The position numbers and the translations under genes are program-made. A stretch of DNA of 64,000 bases from Methyloceanibacter superfactus (lineage in GTDB: Bacteria; Pseudomonadota; Alphaproteobacteria; Rhizobiales; Methyloligellaceae): the NCBI RefSeq assembly GCF_001723305.1, contig NZ_LPWF01000027.1, positions 1 through 64,000 of the forward strand, given 5' to 3'. The notes under the pieces are model-generated. The model saw only the letters and a program-made list of their open reading frames with translations, searched no databases and was not told the DNA's origin. Every line of letters starts with the position of its first letter. The stretch's first letter is position 1. This document shows, piece by piece, positions 23,008 to 35,274 of this stretch.

Positions 23008-24173
23008 GCGAGGCGTCCGACAAACAGGCGAAATCGCAGCGCGGCGACCCGGGCTTCCTCAAGCGCACCTGGGCGATGGTGGTGAAGGAGTTCGTGCAGA
23101 TGCGGCGCGACCGCATGACCTTCGCCACGATGATCTTCATCCCCATCCTACAGCTCGTGCTGTTCGGCTACGCCATCAACACCGATCCCAAGCATTTGCC
23201 CACGGCCGTGCTGACGCGCGACGATGGCCCGCTGACCCGCGCCGTGCTCACGGCGATGAAGAACAGCGACTATTTCGAGTTCGTCGCCCAAGTGCGCGAC
23301 CCGGCCGAGATCGACCGGATGCTGGCCTCGGGTGAGGTGCAATTTGCGGTGGAGGTCCCGGCGAGTTTCGAGCGCGACATCCGCCGGGGCGACCGGCCGT
23401 CGCTGCTGGTCATCGCCGACGCGACCGATCCCGTCGCCACCGGCACGGCGATCTCCGCGGTGCAGGGGCTCGTCGATACGGCGCTCAAGCGCGAGCTGCG
23501 CGGGCCGGACGATTCCATCGAGGCGAGGGCCCCGCCGTTCAAGCTCACGCTGCAGCGGCGCAACCCCGAAGGTCTCACCCAATACAACATCGTGCCCGGC
23601 CTGCTCGGCGTCGTGCTCACCATGACCATGATGATGTTCACCGCGCTCGCGGTGACGCGCGAGATCGAGCGCGGCACCATGGAGAGCTTGCTTGCCATGC
23701 CCATCAAGCCGGTCGAGATCATGATCGGCAAGATCGCGCCCTTCGTGCTCGTTGGCTTCGTGCAGATGGCCATCATCATCAGCGCGGCCCATTTCATGTT
23801 CGGCGTGCCGATTCTCGGGAGCGTTCCCCTCTTGATCGCGCTGACGACCCTGTTCGCCGCAGCCAATCTCGCCGTGGGCTATACTTTCTCCACCATCGCC
23901 GAGAACCAACTTCAGGCGGTGCAGCTCACCTTCTTCTTCTTCCTGCCGAACATTCTCTTGTCGGGTTTCATGTTCCCGTTTCGCGGCATGCCGCACTGGG
24001 CGCAGTGGATCGGCGAGGTGCTGCCGCTCACCCATTTCATGCGCATCGTGCGCGGCATCATGCTCAAGGGAAACGGATTCGCCGAGATGAGGATCGACGT
24101 GCTGGCGCTGGCGCTCTTCCTCGTGGTCGCCATGGGGCTCGCGCTGTTGCGCTTCCGCCGGACGCTGGATTAG
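23004..24173 (+). CDS. ABC-2 type permease of the exporter
   Basis: This 389-residue inner-membrane protein has a first helix around residues 35-55 (FATMIFIPILQLVLFGYAIN), a large periplasmic domain, and five more helices from about residue 195 (GLLGVVLTMTMMMFTALAV). The ABC-2 signature near the end is LPNILLSGFMFPFRGMPHWA, then QWIGEVLPLTHFMRI. Residues 1-30 are cytoplasmic. It is the last gene of the tetR-hlyD-ABC operon and ends 9 bp from the convergent lpdA. The substrate is unknown. Confidence 0.93.
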   Translation: MSEASDKQAKSQRGDPGFLKRTWAMVVKEFVQMRRDRMTFATMIFIPILQLVLFGYAINTDPKHLPTAVLTRDDGPLTRAVLTAMKNSDYFEFVAQVRDPAEIDRMLASGEVQFAVEVPASFERDIRRGDRPSLLVIADATDPVATGTAISAVQGLVDTALKRELRGPDDSIEARAPPFKLTLQRRNPEGLTQYNIVPGLLGVVLTMTMMMFTALAVTREIERGTMESLLAMPIKPVEIMIGKIAPFVLVGFVQMAIIISAAHFMFGVPILGSVPLLIALTTLFAAANLAVGYTFSTIAENQLQAVQLTFFFFLPNILLSGFMFPFRGMPHWAQWIGEVLPLTHFMRIVRGIMLKGNGFAEMRIDVLALALFLVVAMGLALLRFRRTLD

Positions 24174-24182
24174 GCGCGGCGC

Positions 24183-25582
<1,400 letters not shown>

Positions 25583-25590
25583 CTAAGGTC

Positions 25591-26949
25591 TCAAAGGTCC
25601 AGGACGAGGCGGGCGGGATTTTCGAGCGACTCCTTGACGTTCACCAGGAAGGTGACCGCCTCTTTACCGTCGACGACGCGGTGGTCGTAGGACAGCGCGA
25701 GATACATCATCGGCCGGGCCACGATCTGACCATCGCGCACCACGGCGCGCTCCTCGATGCGGTGCATACCGAGAATACCGGACTGGGGAGCGTTGAGGAT
25801 GGGCGTGGACAGCATCGAGCCGTAAATGCCGCCATTGGAGATGGTGAAGGTCCCGCCTTGCATCTCGGCGAGACCAAGCTTGCCCTCTCGGGCGCGCATG
25901 CCGAAATCGGCGATCTGCGCTTCGATCTCGGCGAGGTTCATGCTGTCGGCTTCGCGCAATACCGGCACGACGAGACCGCGGTCGGTGCCGACGGCGACGC
26001 CGATATGGTAGTAATTCTTGTAGACGATGTCCTCGCCGTCGATCTCGGCGTTGACCGCCGGAATGTCCTTCAAGGCCTGCACGCAGGCTTTGACGAAGAA
26101 GCCCATGAAGCCAAGCTTCACGCCATGCTTCTTCTCGAAGGCTTCGCGATAGTCCTTCCGCAGCTTCATCACCGCGCTCATGTCCACGTCATTGAACGTG
26201 GTGAGCATGGCGGCGGTGTCTTGCGCTTCCTTGAGACGCTTGGCGATGGTCTGGCGCAGTCGGGTCATGCGCACCCGCTCCTCGCGCGACGCGTCGTCCG
26301 TGGCGACGGGTGAGCGTGGTGCCGGCGAAGGCTTCGGCGTCCGCGCGCGCGCGAGCAGCGCTTCGGCGGCTTGCGCCGTCACATCGCCCTTCAGCACTTG
26401 GCCGCGGCGGCCGGAGCCCTTGACGTCGCCCGGCGTCAGGCCTTTCTCGGCCAGCAGCTTGCGGGCGGCGGGTGAGGGCGGCATGGCGCCATTGGTCTCG
26501 TCGACGTCGTAGGTGTCGGTGGCTATTTCCTCGCGCGGCTGGGGTTCCCGCTCCGAGTCCCTTGAGGGCAATCGCGGCGGCGCAGTCCTGGTCTCGGCCT
26601 TCGCCGGTGCGGGCTCAGCTTGTTTCGCTGCAGCTTGCTTGGCCGCGTCCGGCTTGGCCTTCTCCGGCTTAGATTTGGCCGATTTCGATTTGGCGGGCTT
26701 CACCTTGCCGTCGCCTTCGGCGATGGCGCCCAGCAGCGCACCCACCGCGACCGTGTCGCCGGCATTGACCGCGATATCGGAGAGCACGCCCGAGGCCGGG
26801 GCGGGAACCTCGACGGTGACCTTGTCGGTCTCGAGCTCGACCAGAGGCTCGTCGACGGAGACGGCGTCTCCCGCCTGCTTGAACCACTGGCCGACCGTGG
26901 CTTCAACGACGGATTCTCCCAAGGTCGGCACTCGGATTTCTGTCGCCAT
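25591..26949 (-). CDS. sucB: 2-oxoglutarate dehydrogenase E2, dihydrolipoamide succinyltransferase
   Basis: Core of the 2-oxoglutarate dehydrogenase complex, 452 residues. The lipoyl domain has the modified lysine in [18 protein letters not shown] Lys/Ala/Pro-rich linker, a peripheral-subunit binding domain ([33 protein letters not shown]) and the acyltransferase domain with catalytic [17 protein letters not shown] follow. It lies between sucA (24-bp gap) and lpdA (11-bp gap). Confidence 0.97.
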   Translation of the reverse strand: MATEIRVPTLGESVVEATVGQWFKQAGDAVSVDEPLVELETDKVTVEVPAPASGVLSDIAVNAGDTVAVGALLGAIAEGDGKVKPAKSKSAKSKPEKAKPDAAKQAAAKQAEPAPAKAETRTAPPRLPSRDSEREPQPREEIATDTYDVDETNGAMPPSPAARKLLAEKGLTPGDVKGSGRRGQVLKGDVTAQAAEALLARARTPKPSPAPRSPVATDDASREERVRMTRLRQTIAKRLKEAQDTAAMLTTFNDVDMSAVMKLRKDYREAFEKKHGVKLGFMGFFVKACVQALKDIPAVNAEIDGEDIVYKNYYHIGVAVGTDRGLVVPVLREADSMNLAEIEAQIADFGMRAREGKLGLAEMQGGTFTISNGGIYGSMLSTPILNAPQSGILGMHRIEERAVVRDGQIVARPMMYLALSYDHRVVDGKEAVTFLVNVKESLENPARLVLDL

Positions 26950-26973
26950 CGGTTCGTCGCCTATCCTTCTTAA

Positions 26974-29839
26974 TTAGCCTAGCGCTTCGTCCAGGAAGGC
27001 CTTCAGCTCACGGAGATGCTTGCTCATCAAGCCGGTCGCAGTAGCCGCCGAGCTCGGCCGTCCAGCATAGCGCGGGCGCCGGTGCTTGGCACCGATATGG
27101 TCGAGAACCCAGGACACATTCGGTTCGACGAAGCTCCAAGCCCCCATATTCTTCGGCTCTTCCTGGCACCACACGATCTCGGCGTCCTTGAAGCGGGTAA
27201 GCTCTTGAATCAGCGCGCGGGCCGGGAAGGGGTAGAGCTGCTCCACGCGCAGCAGATAGACGTCGGTGATGCCGCGTTTCTCGCGCTCCTCGTAGAGTCG
27301 TAATACACCTTCCCGGAGCAGAGCACCAAGCGCCTGATCTGGTCGTCGGGCACCAACTGAACGGCCTCGTCGAGCTTGCCTTGGGCGTCGTCCCACAAAA
27401 GACGATGGAAGCTCGAGTCGGGCCCGAACTGATCCAGGTCGGATACCACACGCTTGTGACGGAGCAGCGACTTCGGCGTCATCAGCACCAGCGGCTTGCG
27501 GAACTCGCGATGGAGCTGGCGCCGCAAGACATGGAAATAGTTGGCCGGGGTGGTGCAATTGACGACCTGCCAATTGTCCTCGGCGCAAAGCTGGAGATAG
27601 CGCTCGAGGCGGGCCGAGGAATGCTCCGGTCCCTGGCCCTCATAGCCGTGCGGGAGCAGCAGCACGAGGCCCGACATGCGCAGCCATTTACGCTCGCCGG
27701 AGGAGATGAACTGGTCGATGACGACCTGCGCGCCGTTGGCGAAATCGCCGAATTGCGCCTCCCACAACACGAGCGCGTTCGGCTCGGCCAGGCTGTAGCC
27801 ATACTCGAAGCCCAGCACCGCCTCCTCGGAGAGCATGGTGTTGATGACCTCGAAATCGGCCTGCTTCTTACCGAGATGCTTGAGGGGCGTGTATTTCTTC
27901 TCGTTCTCCTGATCCATGAGAACCGAGTGGCGCTGGGAGAAGGTGCCGCGCTCGGAGTCTTGTCCCGACAAACGGACCTTGAAGCCCTCGACCAATAGCG
28001 TGCCGAAGGCGAGCGCCTCGGCCGTCGCCCAGTCGATGCCCTTGCCCTCGTCAATCATCTTGCGGCGGTTGCCCATGATGCGGGCGATCGTCTTGTGCGG
28101 CGTGAAGCTCTTGGGGATGGTGGTGAGCTTGTCGCCGACTTGTCTGAGCAGGTCGAGGTCGACGCCGGTGACGCCGCGGCGGGCGCCTTCGTCGGCGAAG
28201 CCGATGTTGGACCAGCGTCCGTCGAGCCAATCGGCACGGTTCGGCCGGTAGGTCTCGCCGGCGGCGAACTCTTCCTCGAGATAGCTGCGGAACCGCGCCT
28301 GGAGGTCCTCGACCTCCTCCGCCGTGAACAAGCCCTCGTTGATCAGTCGGTTGGCGTAGGTCTCGACCACGCCCGGATGCGCGGCGATGCGCTGATACAT
28401 CAGGGGCTGGGTGAAGGCGGGCTCGTCGGCTTCGTTATGGCCGTGGCGGCGATAGCAGAACATGTCGATGACAACAGGCTTGCCGAAGAGCTGGCGATAC
28501 TCGGTGGCGATCTTGGTGACATGCACCACGGCTTCCGGGTCGTCGCCGTTCACGTGGAAGATCGGAGCGTCGATCATCTTGGCCACGTCGGATGGGTAGG
28601 GCGAGGAGCGCGAGAAGCGCGGCGCGGTGGTGAAGCCGATCTGGTTGTTGACGATGAAGTGGATCGAGCCGCCGGTCCGGTGGCCGCGCAAGCCCGAGAG
28701 GCCGAGGCATTCGGTGACCACACCCTGACCGGCGAAGGCTGCATCGCCGTGCAACAGGAGTGGCAGGATCTGCTTGCGCTCCTTGTCGCCGAGCTGATCC
28801 TGCTTGGCTCTGACCTTGCCGAGCACGACGGGATCGACGCTCTCCAGATGCGAGGGATTGGCGGTGAGCGATAGATGCACGCGGTTGTCGTCGAACTCGC
28901 GGTCGGAGGAGGCGCCCAGGTGATATTTCACGTCACCGGAGCCTCGACGTCGTCGGGCTGCGCCGAGCCGCCCCGGAACTCGTTGAATATGGCGCGGTAG
29001 GGCTTGGCCATGACATTGGCGAGCACATTCAGGCGTCCGCGATGGGGCATGCCGATGACGATCTCGCGCACGCCGAGTTGGCCGCCGCGCTTGATGATCT
29101 GCTCCAGCGCCGGGACCATGGACTCGCCGCCGTCGAGGCCGAAGCGCTTGGTGCCGGTGTATTTGACGTTGAGGAAGCGCTCGGACCCTTCCGCCTCGAT
29201 CAGCTTGGTGAGGATCGCGCGCTTGCCTTGCGGGGTGAAGCGCACCTCCTTGTCCATGCCCTCGATGCGCGCCTGGATCCAGGCACGCTGCTCGGGATCG
29301 GAGATGTACATATATTCGACGCCGATGGGGCCGCAATAAGTGCGCTTGAGGATCTCGAGGACCTCGCGCAAGGTGGCGAATTCGAGTCCGAAAGCGCCGC
29401 CGATATAGATGGGCCGGTCGTAGTCGGCCTCGGTGAAGCCGTAAGTCGAAGGCTTGAGCTCGGGATGCTCGCGCCGCGTGGTGAGTTCCAGCGGGTCGAG
29501 CTGAGCGACGAGATGACCACGAGTGCGGTAGGCGCGGATCAGCATGCGCGCGCCCAGGGTATCGCGGGCGGCGTCGAGCGCTTGCTTCTGGGTCAGGGAT
29601 CCGCGCGGCGTGATCGGCGCCGGGAACGTGCTCTTATTCGCGCCCCAGGACGGCCCGCGCGCATCGGCGAGGATCTCGGCGGTTTCGTCGCCGAGGCTGG
29701 CGAAGAAGCTCTGCCATTCAGGATCGAGGGAGCCCGGGTCCGTCTCGTAGCGGGCATAGAGCTCGGCGAGATAGGTGGCGTTTGCGCCGTCCAGGAACGA
29801 CGTGCGGGCAAACACTTCGTTCAATTCGTGTCGTGTCAT
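26974..29839 (-). CDS. sucA: 2-oxoglutarate dehydrogenase E1 (two frameshifts)
   Basis: Thiamine-diphosphate decarboxylase of the TCA cycle. The start at 29839 gives MTRHELNEVFARTSFLDGAN. The first break is near 28935, where the frame reads EAPVT then stop; adding one G gives EGSGDVKYHLGASSDREFDD. The second is near 27306, where one base restores YYDLYEEREKRGITDVYLLR. Conserved parts include GMPHRGRLNVLANVMAKP, GDAAFAGQGVV, HVNGDDPEAV, CYRRHGHNEADEP and the C-terminal FVEPNVSWVL. About 955 residues once repaired; its position between sucD and sucB is standard. Confidence 0.95.
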
Positions 29840-29920
29840 CGGACCAAACCCTGCCGGAGAATCGGTGGATCACCGGCGTGCGGGGCAATCAAGGCGAGTG
29901 TTAGGCGTCCGGATCGCTCT

Positions 29921-30793
29921 TCACGAAAATATTCCTGCAAGCGTCGTTCCAAGGGCCGCAGGCGACGGTGAAACCACAATGCCGGCTGCCTCCATTGCCT
30001 CAATTTTACTCTTTGCGTCGCCTTTGCCGCCTGAGATGACGGCACCGGCATGGCCCATGCGGCGGCCCGGAGGCGCCGTGGCGCCGGCGACGAAGCCGAC
30101 GATGGGCTTCTTGTTGCCGGCCTTGATGAGGAACTCGGCGCCTTCTTCCTCGGCCGACCCGCCGATCTCGCCGATCATGATGATGGCCTCGGTCTTATCG
30201 TCCGCGAGAAACAGCGCCAGCGCATCGACGAAGTTGGTGCCGTTGACGGGATCGCCGCCGATGCCGATGCAGGTCGTCTGGCCGAGGCCGGTGGCGGTGG
30301 TCTGCGCTACGGCCTCATAGGTGAGGGTGCCGGAGCGCGAGACGATGCCCACTCTGCCGGGCATGTGGATATGGCCGGGCATGATGCCGATCTTGCACTC
30401 GCCGGGCGTGATCACGCCCGGGCAGTTCGGGCCCACCAGCCGGGTGCCCGAGCCGCACAGCGCCCGCTTCACCTTGACCATGTCGAGCACCGGCACGCCT
30501 TCGGTGATGCAGACCACGAGCTCGATGCCGGCATCGATCGCCTCGAGGATGGCGTCGGCGGCAAAGGGCGGCGGTACATAAACGGCGGATGCGGTGGCAC
30601 CGGTCGCCTCGACGGCGTCGCGGACCGTATCGAACACCGGCAGATCGAGATGCTTGGTGCCGCCTTTGCCCGGGGTCACGCCACCAACCATCTTGGTGCC
30701 GTAGGCGATGGCCTGCTCGGAATGAAAGGTGCCTTGAGCGCCGGTAAAGCCCTGGCAAATGACGCGCGTATTCTTATCGACGAGGACGGACAT
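29921..30793 (-). CDS. sucD: Succinyl-CoA synthetase alpha subunit
   Basis: Converts succinyl-CoA to succinate with NTP formation, together with SucC. The protein has 290 residues. CoA-binding N-terminus [20 protein letters not shown]; the phosphorylated histidine lies in [17 protein letters not shown]. The intact frame ends at 29921, 81 bp before sucA; no clear terminator is visible in that gap. Confidence 0.97.
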   Translation of the reverse strand: MSVLVDKNTRVICQGFTGAQGTFHSEQAIAYGTKMVGGVTPGKGGTKHLDLPVFDTVRDAVEATGATASAVYVPPPFAADAILEAIDAGIELVVCITEGVPVLDMVKVKRALCGSGTRLVGPNCPGVITPGECKIGIMPGHIHMPGRVGIVSRSGTLTYEAVAQTTATGLGQTTCIGIGGDPVNGTNFVDALALFLADDKTEAIIMIGEIGGSAEEEGAEFLIKAGNKKPIVGFVAGATAPPGRRMGHAGAVISGGKGDAKSKIEAMEAAGIVVSPSPAALGTTLAGIFS

Positions 30794-30859
30794 GATGAGC
30801 GGCTAGAGCCTTTGGTGGAAAGATTGATGACAACAGCGAAGGAATTAACTCTGCAAGTT

Positions 30860-32029
30860 TCAAGCCGCGGCCTTGACGGCGGCGACGGCCTTCTTGGCGG
30901 CGTCATCGAGGTCGTCGGCGGGAATGATGGCGAGGCCGGAGTCGCGCAACAGCTCCTTGCCGCGCTCCACGTTGGTGCCCTCGAGGCGGACCACCAGCGG
31001 CACGGCGATATTGGTCTCCCGCGCAGCGGCGATGATGCCCTCGGCGATGGTGTCGCAACGCATGATGCCGCCGAAGATGTTGACCAGTACGCCCTGCACG
31101 TTTGGATCGGACAGAATGATCTTGAAGGCTTCGGTGACGCGCTCCTTGGTGGCGCCGCCACCGACGTCGAGGAAGTTCGCCGGCTCGCCGCCATAGAGCT
31201 TGATGATGTCCATGGTGGCCATGGCGAGGCCCGCGCCGTTGACCATGCAGCCGATCGTTCCGTCGAGCTTCACGTAGGATAGGTCGTGTTTGGAGGCTTC
31301 TACCTCGGCCGGGTCCTCCTCGTGGATGTCACGCAGCTCGACGATGTCCGGATGGCGGAACAGGGCGTTGTCCTCGAACCCCATCTTGGCGTCGAGGCAA
31401 ACCAGCTTGTCCTCTTTGGTGACGACGAGCGGATTGATCTCGATGAGGCTCGCGTCCTTCTCGATGAAGAGGTTGTACAGAGTCTTGACCAGCTTGCCGC
31501 ACTGCTTGGCGAGATCGCCTTCGAGCTTCAGCGCCGAGGCGATCACGCGGCCATGAAAGCCGCTCAGGCCCGAAGCGGGATCGACGTCGAGCGTGGTGAT
31601 CAGCTCGGGCGTGTTGGCCGCGACCTCCTCGATGTTGACGCCGCCTTCGGTGGAAGCGACGAAGGCCACGCGGCCCGAGGCGCGATCGACGAGGAGCGAC
31701 AGATAAAGCTCGCGGGCGATGGTCGTGTCCTCGACCACGTAGACGCTGCGCACCGACGCGCCTTTCGGCCCGGTTTGCGGCGTGATGAGCGGCTTGCCCA
31801 GCATGCGGTCGGCTTCGGCGTGGAGCTCCTCGAGCGTCTTCACGAGCTTGATGCCGCCGCCCTTGCCGCGTCCGCCGGCATGGATCTGGGCCTTCACCAC
31901 GAAGACGTCGCCGCTGAGATCCTTCGCTTGCGCGGCGGCGCCCTGTGCCGTCGTGGCGACCGTGCCCTTGGCCACCGGCGCGCCGTAGGCCTTGAGTAGT
32001 TCCTTGGCCTGATACTCGTGAATATTCAT
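30860..32029 (-). CDS. sucC: Succinyl-CoA synthetase beta subunit
   Basis: ATP-grasp subunit, 389 residues: [20 protein letters not shown] at the N-terminus, [18 protein letters not shown] for nucleotide binding, [20 protein letters not shown], and [19 protein letters not shown] with [14 protein letters not shown] at the C-terminus. It lies 25 bp after mdh and 66 bp before sucD. Confidence 0.98.
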   Translation of the reverse strand: MNIHEYQAKELLKAYGAPVAKGTVATTAQGAAAQAKDLSGDVFVVKAQIHAGGRGKGGGIKLVKTLEELHAEADRMLGKPLITPQTGPKGASVRSVYVVEDTTIARELYLSLLVDRASGRVAFVASTEGGVNIEEVAANTPELITTLDVDPASGLSGFHGRVIASALKLEGDLAKQCGKLVKTLYNLFIEKDASLIEINPLVVTKEDKLVCLDAKMGFEDNALFRHPDIVELRDIHEEDPAEVEASKHDLSYVKLDGTIGCMVNGAGLAMATMDIIKLYGGEPANFLDVGGGATKERVTEAFKIILSDPNVQGVLVNIFGGIMRCDTIAEGIIAAARETNIAVPLVVRLEGTNVERGKELLRDSGLAIIPADDLDDAAKKAVAAVKAAA

Positions 32030-32054
32030 GGGAACTCTTTAATCAGCCGTCGGA

Positions 32055-33041
<987 letters not shown>

Positions 33042-33234
33042 TTACCGCCATTTTCGGCCTCGCGGCCCCGAATGAACTCGTGGGTTGGTTAAATGCAATT
33101 GGGCTTTAGTGCAAGGCGGGGATTGCCCGAAACCGCCCAGGGGTATGGGTTTCACGCCCGCCGCCGAGCAGCCCATGGAAAGCCAAGGGGCGATCGGGTA
33201 GGGTGGGACGAAGGCATGACACGCGAGGATTCGC

Positions 33235-33702
33235 ATGGGGGATAACCGGCCGGTGAGGGCTCCCGAGAGAGCCGAGCCGACTGACGAGGAGCTGGACGCC
33301 ACCGAACCGCTGCCGCTCGTGGTCTGGGCGGCGCGGTGCAGCGCCTATTTCCTGGCGCTCGGCGGCGTCATGCTGCTGTCTTTCGCCTATTACGGCTTCG
33401 ATACCGATCCGCAGAGCTTCCCCCCAGGCTTCCGCCTCAATCCGCTCCAGGCCGGCGTCAATTTCATCTGGGGGCTCGCTGGCACGCTGATCGGCTTCTT
33501 CCGGCCGCGCTTCGCCACGGCTTTCGTGCTCGCCTTCGCCGCTTTCTACACGCTGGTGGCGGGGCTCGGCACCTTCGCCGGCTCGGCCCTCGGCATGGAG
33601 CTGGGGACGCCGGCCAAGGTGTTCTACTGGGTGGTGGTGGCGGGGACCTGGGCGGTCGGCCTCCACGCCCTGCGGAAGCGCCGCGGCGCCGCGATTTCCT
33701 AG
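33235..33702 (+). CDS. Unknown four-helix membrane protein
   Basis: The 155-residue protein has a charged cytoplasmic N-terminus (about 25 residues, Glu/Asp/Arg) and four hydrophobic segments: VVWAARCSAYFLALGGVMLL, AGVNFIWGLAGTLIGFF, FATAFVLAFAAFYTLVAGLG and FYWVVVAGTWAVGLHAL. The last ten residues are basic. Topology is like small DUF4383-type membrane proteins, but I do not recognise a defined family. It is divergent from mdh and convergent with the cupin gene, 10 bp away. Confidence 0.7.
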   Translation: MGDNRPVRAPERAEPTDEELDATEPLPLVVWAARCSAYFLALGGVMLLSFAYYGFDTDPQSFPPGFRLNPLQAGVNFIWGLAGTLIGFFRPRFATAFVLAFAAFYTLVAGLGTFAGSALGMELGTPAKVFYWVVVAGTWAVGLHALRKRRGAAIS

Positions 33703-33712
33703 AAAGCCCTGT

Positions 33713-34141
33713 CTAGTCGGACTTTGGCGGCGCCACATTGACGGCAAGCGGCTTGTCCTTCGGCTTGATCCGCACCACGAACAGCTTCACCGGCTCGGTG
33801 CCCTCGTTCAGGCCGCGATGGACGGCATTGGGGTGGAGGTAGAAGCTCTCTCCGGCCTCGAGGCGCTTGCTCCCCTCACCCTCGATCTCGAGGGTGAGGG
33901 TGCCGGATAGGATGTAGCTCACCTCATGGGCGTCGGGGTGGATATGCCAGGGAAGCACGGCGCCCGGGGGGATGCTGTAGGTATCGGTCACCACGTCCTC
34001 CCCCGGCTCGCCGGCCATGGGCTGGGTGAAGAGCTCATGCCTCGTCACACCCTCCGCCACGCCCGCCTCGCGGGCGCCGGCCGGCAGGGTCCACATCATC
34101 GAACCGGCCAATAAGGCCGTGGCAACAATCGCGATCCGCAT
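33713..34141 (-). CDS. Secreted cupin-domain protein
   Basis: I place the start at 34141 because a strong AGGAGGTG lies 6-8 nt before this ATG; an in-frame ATG at 34159 lacks such a site. Residues 1-28 form a signal peptide (MRIAIVATALLAGSMMW, cleavage after AGA). The rest is a single small beta-barrel cupin: PWHIHPDAHEVSYILSGTLT carries the two metal-ligand histidines and glutamate, and FYLHPNAVHRGLN the later histidine. It could bind a metal or act on a small periplasmic ligand. Function unknown; 142 residues. Confidence 0.82.
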   Translation of the reverse strand: MRIAIVATALLAGSMMWTLPAGAREAGVAEGVTRHELFTQPMAGEPGEDVVTDTYSIPPGAVLPWHIHPDAHEVSYILSGTLTLEIEGEGSKRLEAGESFYLHPNAVHRGLNEGTEPVKLFVVRIKPKDKPLAVNVAPPKSD

Positions 34142-34256
34142 CCACACACCTCCTGTCATGGCGTCAGTGTAACGCCGCGGCAGACCGGCGGGGACAAGGA
34201 ATCGACGTTCGTGAATTGGCGCTTACAGTGGCGTGTCACACAAGGAGGAGGACAGC

Positions 34257-34412
34257 ATGAACTACACCTATAGCGGCGCGCAGTACGGCATCGGCTTCGG
34301 CACGGCGCTCGCCATCGCCATTTCCTACGACAACAACCACTCGATCCTTTGGGCCATCATCCACGGCTTCTTCAGCTGGCTCTACGTGATCTACTACGCG
34401 CTCGCTTATTAG
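34257..34412 (+). CDS. Small hydrophobic protein, 51 residues
   Basis: The ATG at 34257 is preceded by a near-ideal AAGGAGGAGG (34241-34250). The product begins MNYTYSGAQYGIGFGTALAI, continues with a hydrophobic stretch rich in aromatic residues (ILWAIIHGFFSWLYVIYY) and ends at a TAG at 34410. One or two membrane spans are likely. I believe similar small membrane proteins occur in other Hyphomicrobiales, but function is unknown. The ribosome-binding site and consistent hydrophobicity make it a real gene candidate. Confidence 0.7.
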   Translation: MNYTYSGAQYGIGFGTALAIAISYDNNHSILWAIIHGFFSWLYVIYYALAY

Positions 34413-34560
34413 GCGCGTCGTCGTCACGGCCGATGCGGCCGGCGCGCGGCGGCGCGTCGTCATTTTCGGACGTGCGGTTTCGCGGGAAGCTCGGCGGCGC
34501 CACGATGGCGAACCCGCCGGCGAGGCTCAAGCAAACAGTCTGGTCCAATTTGAAAGTCAT
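34372..34560 (-). CDS. Possible small protein, 62 residues
   Basis: The frame opens at 34560 with a GGAGG site about 7 nt upstream. The N-terminus MTFKLDQTVCLSLAGGFAIV could be a short signal or membrane segment; the rest is Arg/Asp/Pro-rich. Its 3' end overlaps the opposite-strand small gene ending at 34412 by about 40 bp, and the basic tail looks like GC-rich background. Only the ribosome-binding site and N-terminus support it. Confidence 0.3.
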   Translation of the reverse strand: MTFKLDQTVCLSLAGGFAIVAPPSFPRNRTSENDDAPPRAGRIGRDDDAPNKRARSRSRRAS

Positions 34561-34647
34561 GATCGGCCTCCTGCACCAAGAGCCCCGCGCGTCATGAGGT
34601 ATAACGTGCGAGGCGAAGGCCGAGTTCCGCTGTCCAAACGCGCGAAA

Positions 34648-34669
34648 CCCCCTCCCAACCGGGAAGGGG
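34648..34669. terminator. Hairpin downstream of the 34700-35040 gene
   Basis: CCCCCTCCC and GGGAAGGGG flank a four-base AACC loop, forming a GC-rich stem with one bulge. It lies about 30 bp beyond the end of the minus-strand secreted protein gene. No long T run follows on either strand, so it is a possible but not classical intrinsic terminator. Confidence 0.35.
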
Positions 34670-34699
34670 CTCCGTCGCGATGGTTAAGCGCGGTTCGGC

Positions 34700-35040
34700 T
34701 TAACGAACGGTGATGCTGAAGCCGGGGCCGCGGTCGTAATAATACGGCGCGCCGTAATAGCCCCGCGCGGGCCGTAGCCGTAAGCGGCGTAGCCGCGCGG
34801 TGCGTAGTAGCCGCGGCCGCGAAAATGGCGGTCGCCGTAAAGCGGGCCGACGCGGCCGGCGTGACGGCGGTGCTGATAATAGCCGGAGCTGGGCTCGATG
34901 CGGCTCCAGCTGCCGCCGAACTGACCCTCCTTATGCACGGAGTTGGCCATGGCGGGCGTTATGGTGGCGGGTGCTGTCAGCAGCGCGGCACCGGCCATCA
35001 GGCCCAACGCCAGCGCGGTCTTGCGAAATGCGGTCTTCAT
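34700..35040 (-). CDS. Small secreted Gly/Tyr/Arg-rich protein (frameshifted near 34768)
   Basis: The ATG at 35040 follows a strong AAAGGAGG. Residues 1-34 are a signal peptide (MKTAFRKTALALGLMAGAAL, cleavage after AMA). The mature part is rich in Gly, Tyr, Arg and His (SSGYYQHRRHAGRVGPLYGD). As given, the C-terminus reads ITARRIITTAAP. Restoring one base near 34768 gives YGAPYYYDRGPGFSITVR and a stop at 34700-34702, closely matching the ending of the protein at 36544-36891. About 113 residues repaired. It resembles small secreted proteins of unknown function (BA14K-like) common in Hyphomicrobiales. Confidence 0.7.
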
Positions 35041-35274
35041 AAAGAGCCTCCTTTCGTTGGCTTGCTCAAATCGGGTTTGCTCAAATCGCCCGGTCTTGAG
35101 GGAAAAACGGCCGAACCGGGGTCCGGGTTCCTCGCGCCGACAGCATGTCGCAGGCGGCTCTGGCGGGCGCACGCTCTTCTCGGTCCCCGGATTCACGCGT
35201 ATGCTGGCGGCAGGGAAGGCCGCGTCCGTGCGGTTCGCGTAACGCGTGAGGGCTTTGCAAGTGATCTCGATGAA

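Noticed and set aside
20415-24173. Defence or toxin-export island
   Set aside because: Gene content is a standard TetR-controlled HlyD/ABC-2 exporter; no toxin, immunity or nuclease gene is adjacent.
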